From: Eurosta solidaginis
Taxonomy: Eukaryota; Arthropoda; Insecta; Diptera; Tephritidae
Direction of reading: 5' to 3'
Length of the DNA stretch: 64,000 nt
NCBI RefSeq assembly: GCF_040869045.1
Contig: NC_090322.1
Location: 80,561,675-80,625,674 of the forward strand
The position numbers were made by a program, and so were the translations under genes. Of the stretch, positions 9,490-20,022 are shown piece by piece. The first letter of the stretch is position 1, and each line of letters begins with the position of its first letter. The notes beneath the pieces are model-generated. The model did no database searches. It was given only the letters and a program-made list of their open reading frames with translations, and was not told the origin of the DNA.

Positions 9490-10190
9490 ATGACTACGAC
9501 GGAATTGCGGTTTGATGATTCGTCAGATGAAGAAGAAAGCTTTCTGGAGCTAGCCAGAAGTATAAATGAATTCCACCATGTAAGTGTAGCTTTCTAAATA
9601 ACTTGATAATTGTTGAAATTATGAGTTTTGTTTATAGATTTATTCAAAACTTCAGACTGTCCTAAGAAGCGTTCATGGACTTGTTGCCCAGTATAGATGA
9701 ACTGCTTCAGCAATGCACAAGAGCCAAGTATATTCCTAATATTCTAAAATTGGCACAATTTCTCCGATTTTGTGCTCAGGGATCCTACCAACTGAGCACT
9801 GGAAACGAAAATGCACTCAGACTTGCCCAGCCGACTGTGTCTGCGGTACTATCAGAGGTGTTGAATGTCTTGGAAAATATTATTTGTGAAAGATGGATAA
9901 AGTTCAATTACGATTAGGCTGAGCTGCATCAAGCAAAGTTGCATTTCTATAATGTTAGCAGAATTCCAGGGATTATTGGCTGTGTTGATGGCACACACAT
10001 TAAAACTGTTGCTCCCAAAAAAGAATTACAGCATTTGTATTACAACAGAAAAGGATTTTACAGCATTAATGCTTTGATTGTAAGTATACCATTTTGATAT
10101 TAGTTCCAGGTTGTAAATACATAAGTATACACCTTATACAAATATTTTTTAGGCTTGTGACCATTCTATGACTATACGTTACATAAATTT
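9490..10190 (+). pseudogene. HarbB copy 1 transposase, 5' part only
   Basis: Exon 1 (9490-9579) reads MTTTELRFDDSSDEEE and then SFLELARS. A second exon from about 9638 carries the Harbinger N-terminal region (LLPSIDELLQQCTRAK, then GSYQLSTGNENALRLAQPTV). It meets a TAG at about 9915-9917 (NYD*AELHQ, where Glu is expected) and continues through the first catalytic block IIGCVDGTHIKTV to a donor at 10080. A short third exon, CDHSMTIRYINL (from 10153), ends abruptly in unrelated sequence. The first catalytic Asp is present. The region with the second Asp and the Glu is missing. The splice phase between exons 1 and 2 does not fit, which suggests an indel. HarbB differs clearly from HarbA and HarbC. 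In the other two repeats, the gypsy element has cut it at the point equivalent to about 9950. Confidence 0.7.
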
Positions 10191-10885
10191 ATCATATTTT
10201 GATGAAATTTTGCATACAGGTACACTTTACCTATACAAACACAACCTCATTTTTAGAAATTACATTCAAAGTTGTGAAAAATGCATGAAAAATTACGGTA
10301 ATAGGTACTTTTGAGCTGTGATAACTACGGAATGGCTCAAATGATTTCAAAGATCTTGGTACCATTGGAAAGGTATTCAGCTTTCTAAAACATACCCTTT
10401 AAGCAATTTTTAATAATAAAATAAAATTTTTAACTTGAAAAACTTTAAAGCCAAGCGTTTTAAAATAAAATATATTTTTTTTTAGAAGGGCCTATTTAAT
10501 ATATATAACATATCCAAAAACTAAAATGGCGTATTTTTTCTTTTTTTTTAATTTTAAGTAAATGCATCTCTTTATTTTTGATATTATGGTACTTTTGATC
10601 TGTGATAACTTCGGAACTGCTCAACCGATAATTGGTGTCCAAGTTATCGGTCACGATTAAGTAATCGATTAGGTAACTAGTACCTGTATTGTAGGGGACG
10701 TCAATACATTCCATTGAGCTATCGAGCTCTGGCTCAGGCTCCAACCTCATTGGAACGATCTGGATCAACTTTATGAGAGCTGGCAGCACTAATATAAAAC
10801 ATCTGTTTTGTTGAAAAAAAAGAAGAAGAAACGTACACAAAAATTTAAGATATTGATAGGAAAATGCAAAATTAAATAAAGAGAA
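10191..10885. repeat. Unclassified repeat between HarbB and HarbC
   Basis: No gene is supported. The block recurs at 26660-27424 and 58463-59230. Within it, a motif of about 45 bp (GGTACTTTTGAGCTGTGATA near 10301, GGTACTTTTGATCTGTGATA near 10589) is directly repeated. A second motif (CCAAGTTATCGGTCACGATTA near 10638) is shared with the segments before the foldbacks at 30340 and 62990, so it may mark the end of another transposon family. Confidence 0.55.
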
Positions 10886-12368
10886 AATGGAAGACCAATT
10901 CTTTGAAGTATTTAATGGCAAATATTTTAAAGGGATTTGCTATAATTTTTCATGTAATTATAAATTTATAGCTGATGTGTGAAACGTCATCGTCCGAATC
11001 GGCAAACACCAGCGGCAGACGGAGGAACTTCTAAATTCTTCTGCGAATACAGTAGACACTTCTGAAAATGAAGAGGAGCGAGATAAAATAACACATTTTC
11101 TGCGAGTTATAGAAAGTTATACTGACGAAGAGTTCAGACGGCATTTTAGACTGAATCGCTCAACGGAACGCCTGTTACTTGGTAAAATTTACATAATAAA
11201 TTTCTCTCATTCTTTATACAATATTTTCTTTTTTGTAGATCGCTTTAACGCAAGCTCATTTTATACAAACAAGCAAGGTATAGGGCAAACACGAATCTAT
11301 TTCGTGAGATTTCAATATGTCCAAATCATCCGCATGGAGAGTATTAAGGAAAGTGGTTGTTGCTGTTGTAGCGATAAGGTTCCTCTCCGAAGACTTTGGG
11401 GAGTGTTATCGATGTGGTTGTCCTTTGCCGGATACAGATCCGGTGCGCTCCGGTACCACAGCACCATTAAGGTGCTAGCCCGACCATCTCGGGAACGATT
11501 TATGTGGCCAAATTAAACCTTCAGGCCTTTACCTCCCTCCCCACCCCCAAGTTCCATGAGGAGCTTGGGGTCGCCAAAGCCTCGTCTATTAGTGAAACAG
11601 GATTCGCCGCGGATAGGTGAGGTTGACAATTGGGTTTGGAGAAGCTATATATTGCGCTGGCAACCTGAAGGGTTGCGCTACACAGCCCCTTGAATCTGGT
11701 ATTTTAGTCGCCTCTTAAGACAGGCATACCTACCACGGGTATATTCTGACCCCTAACCCGCTGGGGGAAAGAAAGTGGTGTAGTGGTTGTTGTCGATTGC
11801 CCACGAATATATTCAATGGCCTGCTTCCAAGGTACAAGATAATATGCGAAAATTTAAAGCGATGAAGAATATACCGAATGTGGTGGGATGTATTGATTGC
11901 TCTCATATTAAACTCAAATTTCCGGTTTCAAATAAAGATTTTTATTTCAACCGATAGCACTTTTATAGTCTGCAGTTGCAAGCCGTTGTGGATGCGGATA
12001 AAATGTTTATAGATGTATTCGTCGGGGAACCAGGCTCGTTGCACGACAGTCGAATTTTGAGACGCTCCAGCTTATATGAAAGAGCGACGAAAAATATGAA
12101 ATCGACCTTTCCTTTTAATTCCTTTTCGCTTAGAGATTCAGCATATGGAAATGCCCAATGGTTAATAAGTCCCTTTCGTGATAATGGATTTTTGATACCG
12201 GCAAAGAGGCAGTTTAATTTTATACATTCTTCAACAAGAATTGTTGTTGAAAATGCATACGGACTGCTTAATACAACTTGTAGACTTAAGTTCAGTAGTC
12301 AAAATAATTATATGCGTATGTATTCTTCACACCATTTGCTGTTTAGAGCACGACAGTGTTTAAGATGA
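10886..12368 (+). pseudogene. HarbC copy 1 transposase, split by a SINE-like insert and carrying stops
   Basis: The model starts MEDQFFE (10886) and then has a donor (weak GTATTT here, GTATGT in copies 2 and 3) and an exon starting near 10972 that runs, after a frameshift, through EEERDKITHFLRV and YTDEEFRRHFRLNRST. An intron (about 11181-11238) follows. The next exon contains SKSSAWRVLRKV, broken at 11361 by a 410-bp insert. After the insert the frame reads HEYIQWPASKVQDNMRKF, VVGCID (first catalytic Asp), a TAG at 11955-11957 (FNR*HFYSLQLQ), then FVGEPGSLHDSRI, RDSAYGN (second Asp) and RIVVENAYGLL (Glu). The catalytic set is therefore still visible, but the gene cannot make one protein. The same TAG is present in copies 2 and 3. 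Confidence 0.75.
11361..11770 (+). mobile_element. SINE-like short retroposon inside HarbC copy 1
   Basis: The 410-bp insert is flanked by GAAAGTGGTTGT (11349-11360) and GAAAGTGGTGTA (11771-11782), a slightly diverged target duplication. It contains GATCCGGTGCGCTCCGGTAC, a CAGCACCATTAAGGTGCTAG hairpin, and ends CCCTAACCCGCTGGGGGAAA. It is far more GC-rich than its surroundings and has no open frame. The 3' part (TAGTCGCCTCTTAAGACAGG and onwards) is one I associate with an abundant tephritid-fly repeat, from memory. No clear A/B box promoter could be confirmed by eye. Confidence 0.6.
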
Positions 12369-13134
12369 ATCGTGGATAGAAGAAGAGGTCGTGAATATTG
12401 TGCGTTCTTAAGACAATGATAATAATGTTATCCATTTGCCCTAGCATTTCTCTTAATCCATATAGGAAAATAATGAGAAGAAAGTTTTGTATGGTTGAAT
12501 AAATAAATCCTTTGTTTTTATTTAAATAATTTAAGACAACAAAAGCTTTCGACTGTGGCGCAAAGTTTGCAATAAAAATAGTAGGTATTTACAGTGTTCA
12601 AAATTCAACGTGAATTTTGTTTTACTAGGGTTACTTAAAATAAAAATAAAATTTTTCTTCGGTTTGCATCAAATAAAAAAATATCTTACTCAATTCAAAC
12701 ATTCGTAAAAGTATTCTATATACACAAAATATCAGAAATATCTCAGACTGCAATTTTCTTAAAAATATTATAAACACAAAATAACTCAGACTAAAAATTT
12801 CTTAAAACTATTCTATTTACACAAGACAACAAAAATGAAACTTTAATTATTCTTATAAGTACCTCCATTATATACAGGTTAAATTTCACATATTTACATT
12901 CTAACTAGCTGAAAAAAAGACACTTCAATTATTCTTATAAATACCTTCATTATATATAGATAAAATACCACATATTTATATGTTAACTAAAAAATAATTT
13001 CTATATAAAAAAAATATCTTTCTCGAATCCATGAAAGCTTTCAAAATGGCCCTTTTTTCTTCATGGTGCAAAAACAAAAAATAACAGTGATCCTATTTAA
13101 TCAGATTTCGTTTGTTAAAATATCCTTTTATTTG
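12369..13134. repeat. Tail of the composite repeat, after HarbC
   Basis: AT-rich and non-coding, recurring after HarbC at 28844-29655 and 60661-61460. It includes internal direct repeats (ACACTTCAATTATTCTTATA near 12919 and AACTTTAATTATTCTTATAA near 12838). In this copy the shared sequence breaks at 13134 (...TTTTATTTGTTT), where the PLE2 array begins. In the other copies it continues TCGATAATTTATGACAAAAC. Confidence 0.65.
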
Positions 13135-13238
13135 TTTAGTTGTATTTTTGCGATCAGTTCGATTATGTACATGTATTTTTGAGTAGGCTAGTCTGATCTA
13201 ATATTTCCTGGTACAAATAGAGATTTATTTTACCTTTC

Positions 13239-13277
13239 GCCCGACGTTTCGCTGAATATTTCAGCTTCTTCAGGGGC
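13239..13277 (-). ncRNA. Hammerhead-like motif, PLE2 unit 1
   Basis: On the minus strand: GCCC (stem I), core CTGAAGA, hairpin GCTGAA-ATA-TTCAGC (stem II), GAA, palindrome ACGT (stem III), C as the cleavage base, then GGGC pairing with GCCC. Only the variable seventh core base differs from CUGAUGA. One extra A precedes stem II. The loop-free ACGT would need a partner molecule or a neighbouring unit (dimer form). Confidence 0.6.
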
Positions 13278-13445
13278 TACACTATTTTTATTTTCAAATA
13301 AATAAATAAAGAAAGAAAATGTCACAACACATAGAAATTAACATGAAAACATTAAATTACACTTACAACAATATTGGACAATAAGAACACACATATAGAA
13401 CTAAAATATCAGTACCACCCTACGTGGTGGTCTTGTCATTACTAA

Positions 13446-15907
13446 TTTATTTATTTACTCAAGCATAGCATGTATGCAGCGGCGATATTGTCTGTTCATC
13501 GTCGTTTGTCTGTTGTTTAAAATGTGCAAGCTTTCAAGTGTGTATCTCACCATCTCCCTTTTTTCGTTATCAATAATTTTGGTGTTCGTGAAATCAGCTG
13601 TATGGCCACAGTTGAGTATGTGCTGTTACAATGCAGTGCTGTGTTTTTGTTTTCTAATATCAGCTGCGTGTTCGGCAATGCGAACACCTAGCGCCCGCTT
13701 TGTCGTCCCAATGTATGTTTTATCACAGTTTTCGTTCTCCTTTCCTTTACATTCTATTTTGTATATCACGTTGTTTTGTTGTTGCTTGTCTATTGGAGTC
13801 TTTGTTTTTGTGTATATTTTGGACAGTGTATTGTTGGACTTGTAAGCTAGTGTGATGTTTTGTTGTTTAATTATGTTGTGATCGACTAAAGGACTGAGCT
13901 TAGGAATATATGTCACACTGCGGTATTTTTTAGTGTCTGTTGTTGCTGCGTCTGGTAATTTTTTTAGGTGGTTACTGGTTTTTATGATCGCCTGGTTAAT
14001 CAATTCGTGTATTAGGTAGTTGGAGTAATTATTATTTCTTAAATTCAAATGTATCTTCTCTTTGTTGGCGTCATGGAAATCTTGATGGCTTATGGTCAGT
14101 ATTTTATTTATCAGATTCTTCGTTGTGTTGATTTTGTATTTGGTTGGTTGGGAGGAGAAGAAGTTAATTAGGCGGCCAGAGACGTTGGTTTTGAGTACCA
14201 ATCTAATTTAAAATTATTGTTTTTTCTGTGTATACGAACATCAAGGAAAGGAATGTTCGCGTTTTCCTCCATTTCCATAGTGAACTGGATTTTATGGTGG
14301 TATTTGTTTAGCGTCTCTAGAATTATATTCACGTCACTGCGTTTTGCTATTGCGAAAACATCGTCCACATATTTAATAATAAATGTCAAGTCAATATTGT
14401 GTTTTTGTTTGAGCTTCGAAATGGTGTTGTCGAAAAGGTCGTCCATAATAATATCAGCGATTGTCGGTGAAAGCGGGTTGCCCATTGGCATTCCATGAGT
14501 CTGACTGTATAGTTTCTTATTGCACATGAAGTAATTATTTTCTCTAAGACAAAAATCTAAAATTTGTTGAAACTTTGCTTTTGTTATTTTTGTTGTGTTT
14601 TGTATTTGGTCCCTTTTTCTCATTATAATTTTTATAGCTTGCATTGTAGGTATGTTTGTAAATAAGGACACAACATCAAACGAAACTAACACATCTTCCT
14701 CACACAAATTAATATTAGCCAATCTGTCTTTTAAATTGAACACATTTTTCACATTATGCTCTTCAGATATGATTGTTTTAAGTATCTGTCCTATGTATTT
14801 GGACAAATTGTAACAGGGTACCATGAACGATGAGGCAATCGGACGCAAGGGAATCTGTGGTTTGTGAATCTTGGGCAGTCCATACAGCCTTGGCGCCGCC
14901 GCGGCCGCACTAGTTAATTGCTGCTTCTCTCTTTTATTGATTTGTTTTGTTTTGTAAAGTTCGTCTACTATTTTGTTGTTTTGCCTTTGTAGCATATCTG
15001 TTGGATATGCTCTTATGTGTTTGTATGTATTTTTGTCTTCTAATAATTTGTTCATTTTGTCTTTGTATTGGGATTCATACATTGCTACCGTCTTGTTTCC
15101 CTTGTCTGCATCTGTGATAACAATGTTAGTGTTGGATTTGAGAAATGCTTTTGTTTTATTAAATGCTGCGAGTATGAATTTTTCGGCGGAGTTATGTTTG
15201 ATGTTTCGTTTAAAAAGTAATATGTTGTTGCTCACCCTGTTTCTCACTACATATTTTTCTTTTTCGTCTTTTATGCCCATAATTATTTGCTCCATTTCCG
15301 CTATGATACGTATTGGTGAGAAACTCTTACTTGTTGTTGGAATCGCGAACTTTCTCCCGAGCGACAGTAACCACTTTACTTCCTCAGGAAAAACGATGTT
15401 GGTTTTGTTCACGAACCAAATGTTGTTTTTACTTATTCCCAGTTTCCTCATCTGCTCCTGTTTCTGTCTTTCTAGCTTTGAATTGTGTGTTGCTTCGGTT
15501 TCTTTTGCGGTCTTCTGGCTTTGGATGTGTTGTTTTATCATAAAATCGTCAAACTCTAAAGGGTTTAAATTTGCTTTGAGTTGTTGCTGTGCATGATATA
15601 GTGGATCTTTCGTTGTTTTTATGTTAATATTTGTTTGTGTTATATCAATGTTAAGTGCTTTTCTTAGAAATAGACGTTTGCAGTTTTCCATTTGTTTTTT
15701 AATTTTTTCGGATGTTGTGTTAATTGTTACATTCCTCATAGAATTTGTGCGGTAGTTGGGTATAAGTCCATACTGTTTACAACGCACTAGAAATTTTAGT
15801 TGCTGTGCTTGTTTCGCCAATTTGTGTTTCTGTTTGCTGTAGTGTTTCAATGTAATACATGTATCTTCTCCATGTTTGAACTTCATATGTTTGTAGAAGT
15901 TTTTCAT
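13446..15907 (-). pseudogene. PLE2 unit 1 polyprotein: RT plus GIY-YIG nuclease, frameshift and nonsense
   Basis: The first frame (15907-14168, 579 codons) starts MKNFYKHMKFKHGED. It contains the Penelope DKG motif (VITDADKGNKTVAM), APRLYGLPKIHKPQIPLRPI, VSFDVVSLFTNIP (RT motif A), HGMPMGNPLSPTIAD (motif B) and IIKYVDDVFAIA (motif C), so the RT core is complete. It then ends at a one-base loss in KPTS|LAA (about 14180). The next frame (14201-13626) carries GRLINFFSSQP and the GIY-YIG domain (NNVIYKIECKG ... CDKTYIGTTKR, IAEHAADIR), then meets a TAA in KHSTAL*QH where unit 2 has Ser. A further small deletion near 13485 removes part of the tail. Confidence 0.8.
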
Positions 15908-16081
15908 ATTGAATTTGTGTTGTTTTTGGAAAATAATAAATGGTGTGCGTTATATCGGCAGGCCTTCTGTAATTAAATTTAGTTGTATTTTTGCGATCAG
16001 TTCGATTATGTACATGTATTTTTGAGAGGGCTAGTCTGATCTAATATTTCCTCGTACAAATAGAGATTTATTTTACCTTTC

Positions 16082-16120
16082 GCCCGACGTTTCGCTGAAT
16101 ATTTCAGCCTCTTCAGGGGC
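16082..16120 (-). ncRNA. Hammerhead-like motif, PLE2 unit 2
   Basis: Same elements as in unit 1 (GCCC, CTGAAGA, stem II hairpin, GAA, ACGT, C, GGGC). The base before stem II is G instead of A. It lies between the unit 2 and unit 1 genes, the position of a pseudo-LTR. Confidence 0.6.
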
Positions 16121-16293
16121 TACACTATTTTTATTTTCAAATAAATAAATAAATAAACAAAATGTAACAACACATAGAAATTAACATGAAAACATTAAAT
16201 TACACTTACAACAATATTGGACAATAAGAACACACATATAGAACTAAAATATCAGTACCACCCTACGTGGTAGTCTTGTCATTACTAATTTAT

Positions 16294-18765
16294 TTATTTA
16301 CTCAAGCATAGCACGTATGCAGCGGCGATATTGTCGCTGTCCTCCTTTCTGTTCATCGTCGTTTGTCTGTTGTTTAAAATGTGCAAGCTTTCAAGTGTAT
16401 ATCTCACCATCTCCCTTTTTTCGTTATCAATAATTTTGGTGTTCGTGAAATCAGCTGTATGGCCACAGTTGAGTATGTGCTGTGACAGTGCAGTGCTGTG
16501 TTTTTGTTTTCTAATATCAGCTGCTTGTTCGGCAAAGCGAACACCTAGCGCCCGCTTTGTCGTCCCAATGTATGTTTTATCACAGTTTTCGTTCTCCTTT
16601 CCTTTACATTCTATTTTGTATATCACGTTGTTTTGTTGTTGCTTGTCTATTGGAGTCTTTGTTTTTGTGTATATTTTGGACAGTGTATTGTTGGACTTGT
16701 AAGCTAGTGTGATGTTTTGTTGTTTAATTATGTTGTGATCGACTAAAGGACTGAGCTTAGGAATATATGTCACACTGCGGTATTTCTTAGTGTCTGTTGT
16801 TACTGCGTCTGGTAATTTTTTTTAGGTGGTTACTGGTTTTTATGATCGCCTGGTTAATCAATTCGTGTATTAGGTAGTTGGGGTAATTATTATTTCTTAA
16901 AATCAAATGTATCTTCTCTTTGTTGGCGTCATGGAAATCTTGATGGCTTATGGTCAGTATTTTATTTATCAGATTCTTCGTTGTGTTGATTTTGTATTTG
17001 GTTGGTTGGGAGGAGAAGAAGTTAATTAGGCGGCCAGAGACGTTGGTTTTGAATACCAATCTAATTTAAAATTATTGTTTTTTCTGTGTATACGAACATC
17101 AAGGAAAGGAATGTTCGCGTTTTCCTCTATTTCCATAGTGAACTGGATTTTATGGTGGTATTTGTTTAGCGTCTCTAGAATTATATTCACGTCACTGCGT
17201 TTTGCTATTGCGAAAACATCGTCCACATATTTAATAATAAATGTCAAGTCAATATTGTGTTGTTGTTTGAGCTTCGAAATAGTGTTGTCGAAAAGGTCGT
17301 CCATAATAATATCAGCGATTGTCGGTGAAAGCGGGTTGCCCATTGGCATTCCATGAGTCTGACTGTATAGTTTCTTATTGCACATGAAGTAATTATTTTC
17401 TCTAAGACAAAAATCTAAAATTTGTTGAAACTTTGCTTTTGTTATTTTTGTTGTGTTTTGTATTTGGTCCCTTTTTCTCATTATAATTTTTATAGCTTGC
17501 ATTGTAGGTATGTTTGTAAATAAGGACACAAAATCAAACGAAACTAACACATCTTCCTCACACAAATTAATATTAGCCAATCTGTCTTTTAAATTGAACA
17601 CATTTTTCACATTATGCTCTTCAGATATGATTGTTTTAAGTATCTGTCCTATGTATTTGGACAAATTGTAACAGGGTACCATGAACGATGAGGCAATCGG
17701 ACGTAAGGGAATCTGTGGTTTGTGAATCTTGGGCAGTCCATACAGCCTTGGCGCCGCCGCGGCCGTACTAGTTAATTGCTGCGTCTCTCTTTTATTGATT
17801 TGTTTTGTTTTGTAAAGTTCGTCTACTATTTTGTTGTTTTTCCTTTGTAGCATATCTGTTTGATATGCTCTTATGTGTTTGTATGTATTTTTGTCTTCTA
17901 ATAATTGGTTCATTTTGTCTTTGTATTGGGATTCATACATTGCTACCGTCTTTTTTCCCTTGTCTGCATCTGTGATAACAATGTTAGTGTTGGATTTGAG
18001 AAATGCTTTTGTTTTATTAAATGCTGCGAGTATGAATTTTTCGGCGGAGTTATGTTTGATGTTTCGTTTAAAAAGTAATATGTTGTTGCTCACCCTGTTT
18101 CTCACTACATATTTTTCTTTTTCGTCTTTTATGCCCATAATTATTTGCTCCATTTCCGCTATGATACGTATTGGTGAGAAACTCTTACTTGTTGTTGGAA
18201 TCGCGAACTTTCTCCCGAGCGACAGTAACCACTTTACTTCCTCAGGAAAAACGATGTTGGTTTTGTTCACGAACCAAATGTTGTTTTTACTTATTCCCAG
18301 TTTCCTCATCTGCTCCTGTTTCAGTCTTTCTAGCTTTGAATTGTGTGTTGCTTCGGTTTCTTTTGCGGTCTTCTGGCTTTGGATGTGTTGTTTTATCATA
18401 AAATCGTCAAACTCTAAAGGGTTTAAATTTGCTTTGAGTTGTTGCTGTGCATGATATAGTAGATCTTTCGTTGTTTTTATGTTAATATTTGTTTGTGTTA
18501 TATCAATGTTAAGTGCTTTTGTTAGAAATAGACGTTTGCAGTTTTCCATTTGTTTTTTAATTTTTTCGGATGTTGTGTTAATTGTTACATTCCTCATAGA
18601 ATTTGTGCGGTAGTTGGGTATAAGTCCATACTGTTTACAACGCAGTAGAAATTTTAGTTGCTGTGTTTGTTTCGCCAATTTGTGTTTCTGTTTGCTGTAG
18701 TGTTTCAATGTAATACATGTATCTTCTCCATGTTTGAACTTCATATGTTTGTAGAAGTTTTTCAT
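16294..18765 (-). pseudogene. PLE2 unit 2 polyprotein: RT plus GIY-YIG nuclease, two frameshifts
   Basis: The span equals 824 codons, the usual Penelope-like size. The RT frame (18765-17026) has the same motifs as unit 1 (ADKGKKTVAM, VSFDFVSLFTNIP, HGMPMGNPLSP, KYVDDV). It ends at the same one-base loss as unit 1 (near 17040). A second shift falls in a run of eight T (about 16816; seven in unit 1). The final frame (16773-16294) holds the nuclease (VIYKIECKG, TYIGTTKRALGVR) and the C-terminus ILNCGHTADFTNTKII. The His in EHAADIR is Gln here (EQAADIR), a change in the conserved GIY-YIG helix. Unlike units 1 and 3 it has no stop after KHSTAL. Confidence 0.8.
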
Positions 18766-18835
18766 ATTGAATTTGTGTTGTTTTTGGAAAATAATAAATG
18801 GTGTGCGTTATATCGGCAGGCCTTCCGTAATTAAA

Positions 18836-20022
18836 TTTAGTTGTATTTTTGCGATCAGTTCGATTATGTACATGTATTTTTGAGAGGGCTAGTCTGATCT
18901 AATATTTCCTGGTACAAATAGAGATTTATTTTACCTTTCGCCCGACGTTTCGCTGAATATTTCAGCCTCTTCAGGGGCTACACTATTTTTATTTTCAAAT
19001 AAATAAATAAATAAACAAAATGTAACAACACATAGAAATTAACATGAAAACATTAAATTACACTTACAACAATATTGGACAATAAGAACACACATATAGA
19101 ACTAAAATATCAGTACCACCCTACGTGGTAGTCTTGTCATTACTAATTTATTTATTTACTCAAGCATAGCATGTATGCATCGGCGATATTGTCTCTGTCC
19201 TCCTTTCTGTTCATCGTCGTTTGTCTGTTGTTTAAAATGTGCAAGCTTTCAAGTGTGTATCTCACCATCTCCCTTTTTTCGTTATCAATAATTTTGGTGT
19301 TCGTGAAATCAGCTGTATGGCCACAGTTGAGTATGTGCTGTTACAGTGCAGTGCTGTGTTTTTGTTTTCTAATATCAGCTGCGTGTTCGGCAATGCGAAC
19401 ACCTAGCGCCCGCTTTGTCGTCCCAATGTATGTTTTATCACAGTTTTCGTTCTCCTTTCCTTTACATTCTATTTTGTATATCACGTTGTTTTGTTGTTGC
19501 TTGTCTATTGGAGTCTTTGTTTTTGTGTATATTTTGGACAGTGTATTGTTGGACTTGTAAGCTAGTGTGATGTTTTGTTGTTTAATTATGTTGTGATCGA
19601 CTAAAGGACTGAGCTTAGGAATATATGTTACATTGCGGTATTTCTTAGTGTCTGTTGTTGCTGCGTCTGGTAATTTTTTGAGGTGGTTACTGGTTTTTAT
19701 GATCGCCTGGTTAATCAATTCGTGTATTAGGTAGTTGGGGTAATTATCATTTCAAATGTATCTTCTCTTTGTTGGCGTCATGGAAATCTTGATGGCTTAT
19801 GGTCAGTATTTTATTTATCAGATTCTTCGCTGTGTTGATATGGTATTTGGTTGGTTGGGAGGAGAAGAAGTTAATTAGGCGGCCAGAGGGCGTTGGTGTT
19901 GAGTACCAATCTAATTTAATATTATTGTTTTTTCTGTGTATACGAACATTAAAGAAAGGAATGTTCGCGTTTTCCTCCATTCCCATAGTGAACTGGATTT
20001 TATGGTGGTATTTGTTTAGCGT
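18836..20022 (-). pseudogene. PLE2 unit 3: 5'-truncated copy keeping RT thumb and GIY-YIG
   Basis: Only the last part of the RT (EENANIPFFNVRIHRKNN, then WYSTPTPSGRLINFFSSQ) and the nuclease (19718-19341, GIY-YIG motifs as in unit 1) remain. At the site of the frameshift shared by units 1 and 2 this unit is in frame (PTPSGRL), so it preserves the older state. It shares the TAA after KHSTAL with unit 1 and has a small deletion at about 19749. The cut at 20022 joins directly to a gypsy pol sequence. Confidence 0.75.
18940..18978 (-). ncRNA. Hammerhead-like motif, PLE2 unit 3
   Basis: Identical to the unit 2 motif. It lies upstream of the unit 2 gene, where the pseudo-LTR of that unit is expected. 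Confidence 0.6.

Larger units (their letters stand above)
15978..18835 (-). mobile_element. PLE2 unit 2, full length
   Basis: This 2858-bp unit lies between two starts of the shared sequence. Its 3' end holds the hammerhead-like motif (16082-16120) that also lies upstream of the unit 1 gene. The lead before the unit 2 gene is only about 70 bp (18835-18766), with unit 3 and its motif (18940-18978) just upstream. Confidence 0.8.
13135..20022 (-). mobile_element. PLE2 array: three head-to-tail Penelope-like units
   Basis: The TTTAGTTGTATTTTTGCGAT start recurs at 13135, 15978 and 18836, giving periods of 2843 and 2858 bp. All units read on -. Units 1 and 2 are full length and nearly identical. 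Unit 3 is cut at 20022 in its RT region. Tandem full-plus-partial copies are typical of Penelope-like elements, where the upstream partial copy serves as a pseudo-LTR. The left insertion edge is exact, because the same flanking repeat is uninterrupted at 29655 and 61460. Confidence 0.85.

Noticed and set aside
11361..11770. tRNA gene in the SINE-like insert (GATCCGGTGCGCTCCGG region)
   Set aside because: No cloverleaf or anticodon arm could be folded around it, and box A is not convincing.
14973..15596. Plus-strand open stretch of 207 codons across PLE2 unit 1 (193 codons in unit 2)
   Set aside because: It is the antisense of the RT frame, highly hydrophobic as antisense frames of Lys/Asn-rich proteins are, and has no family resemblance.
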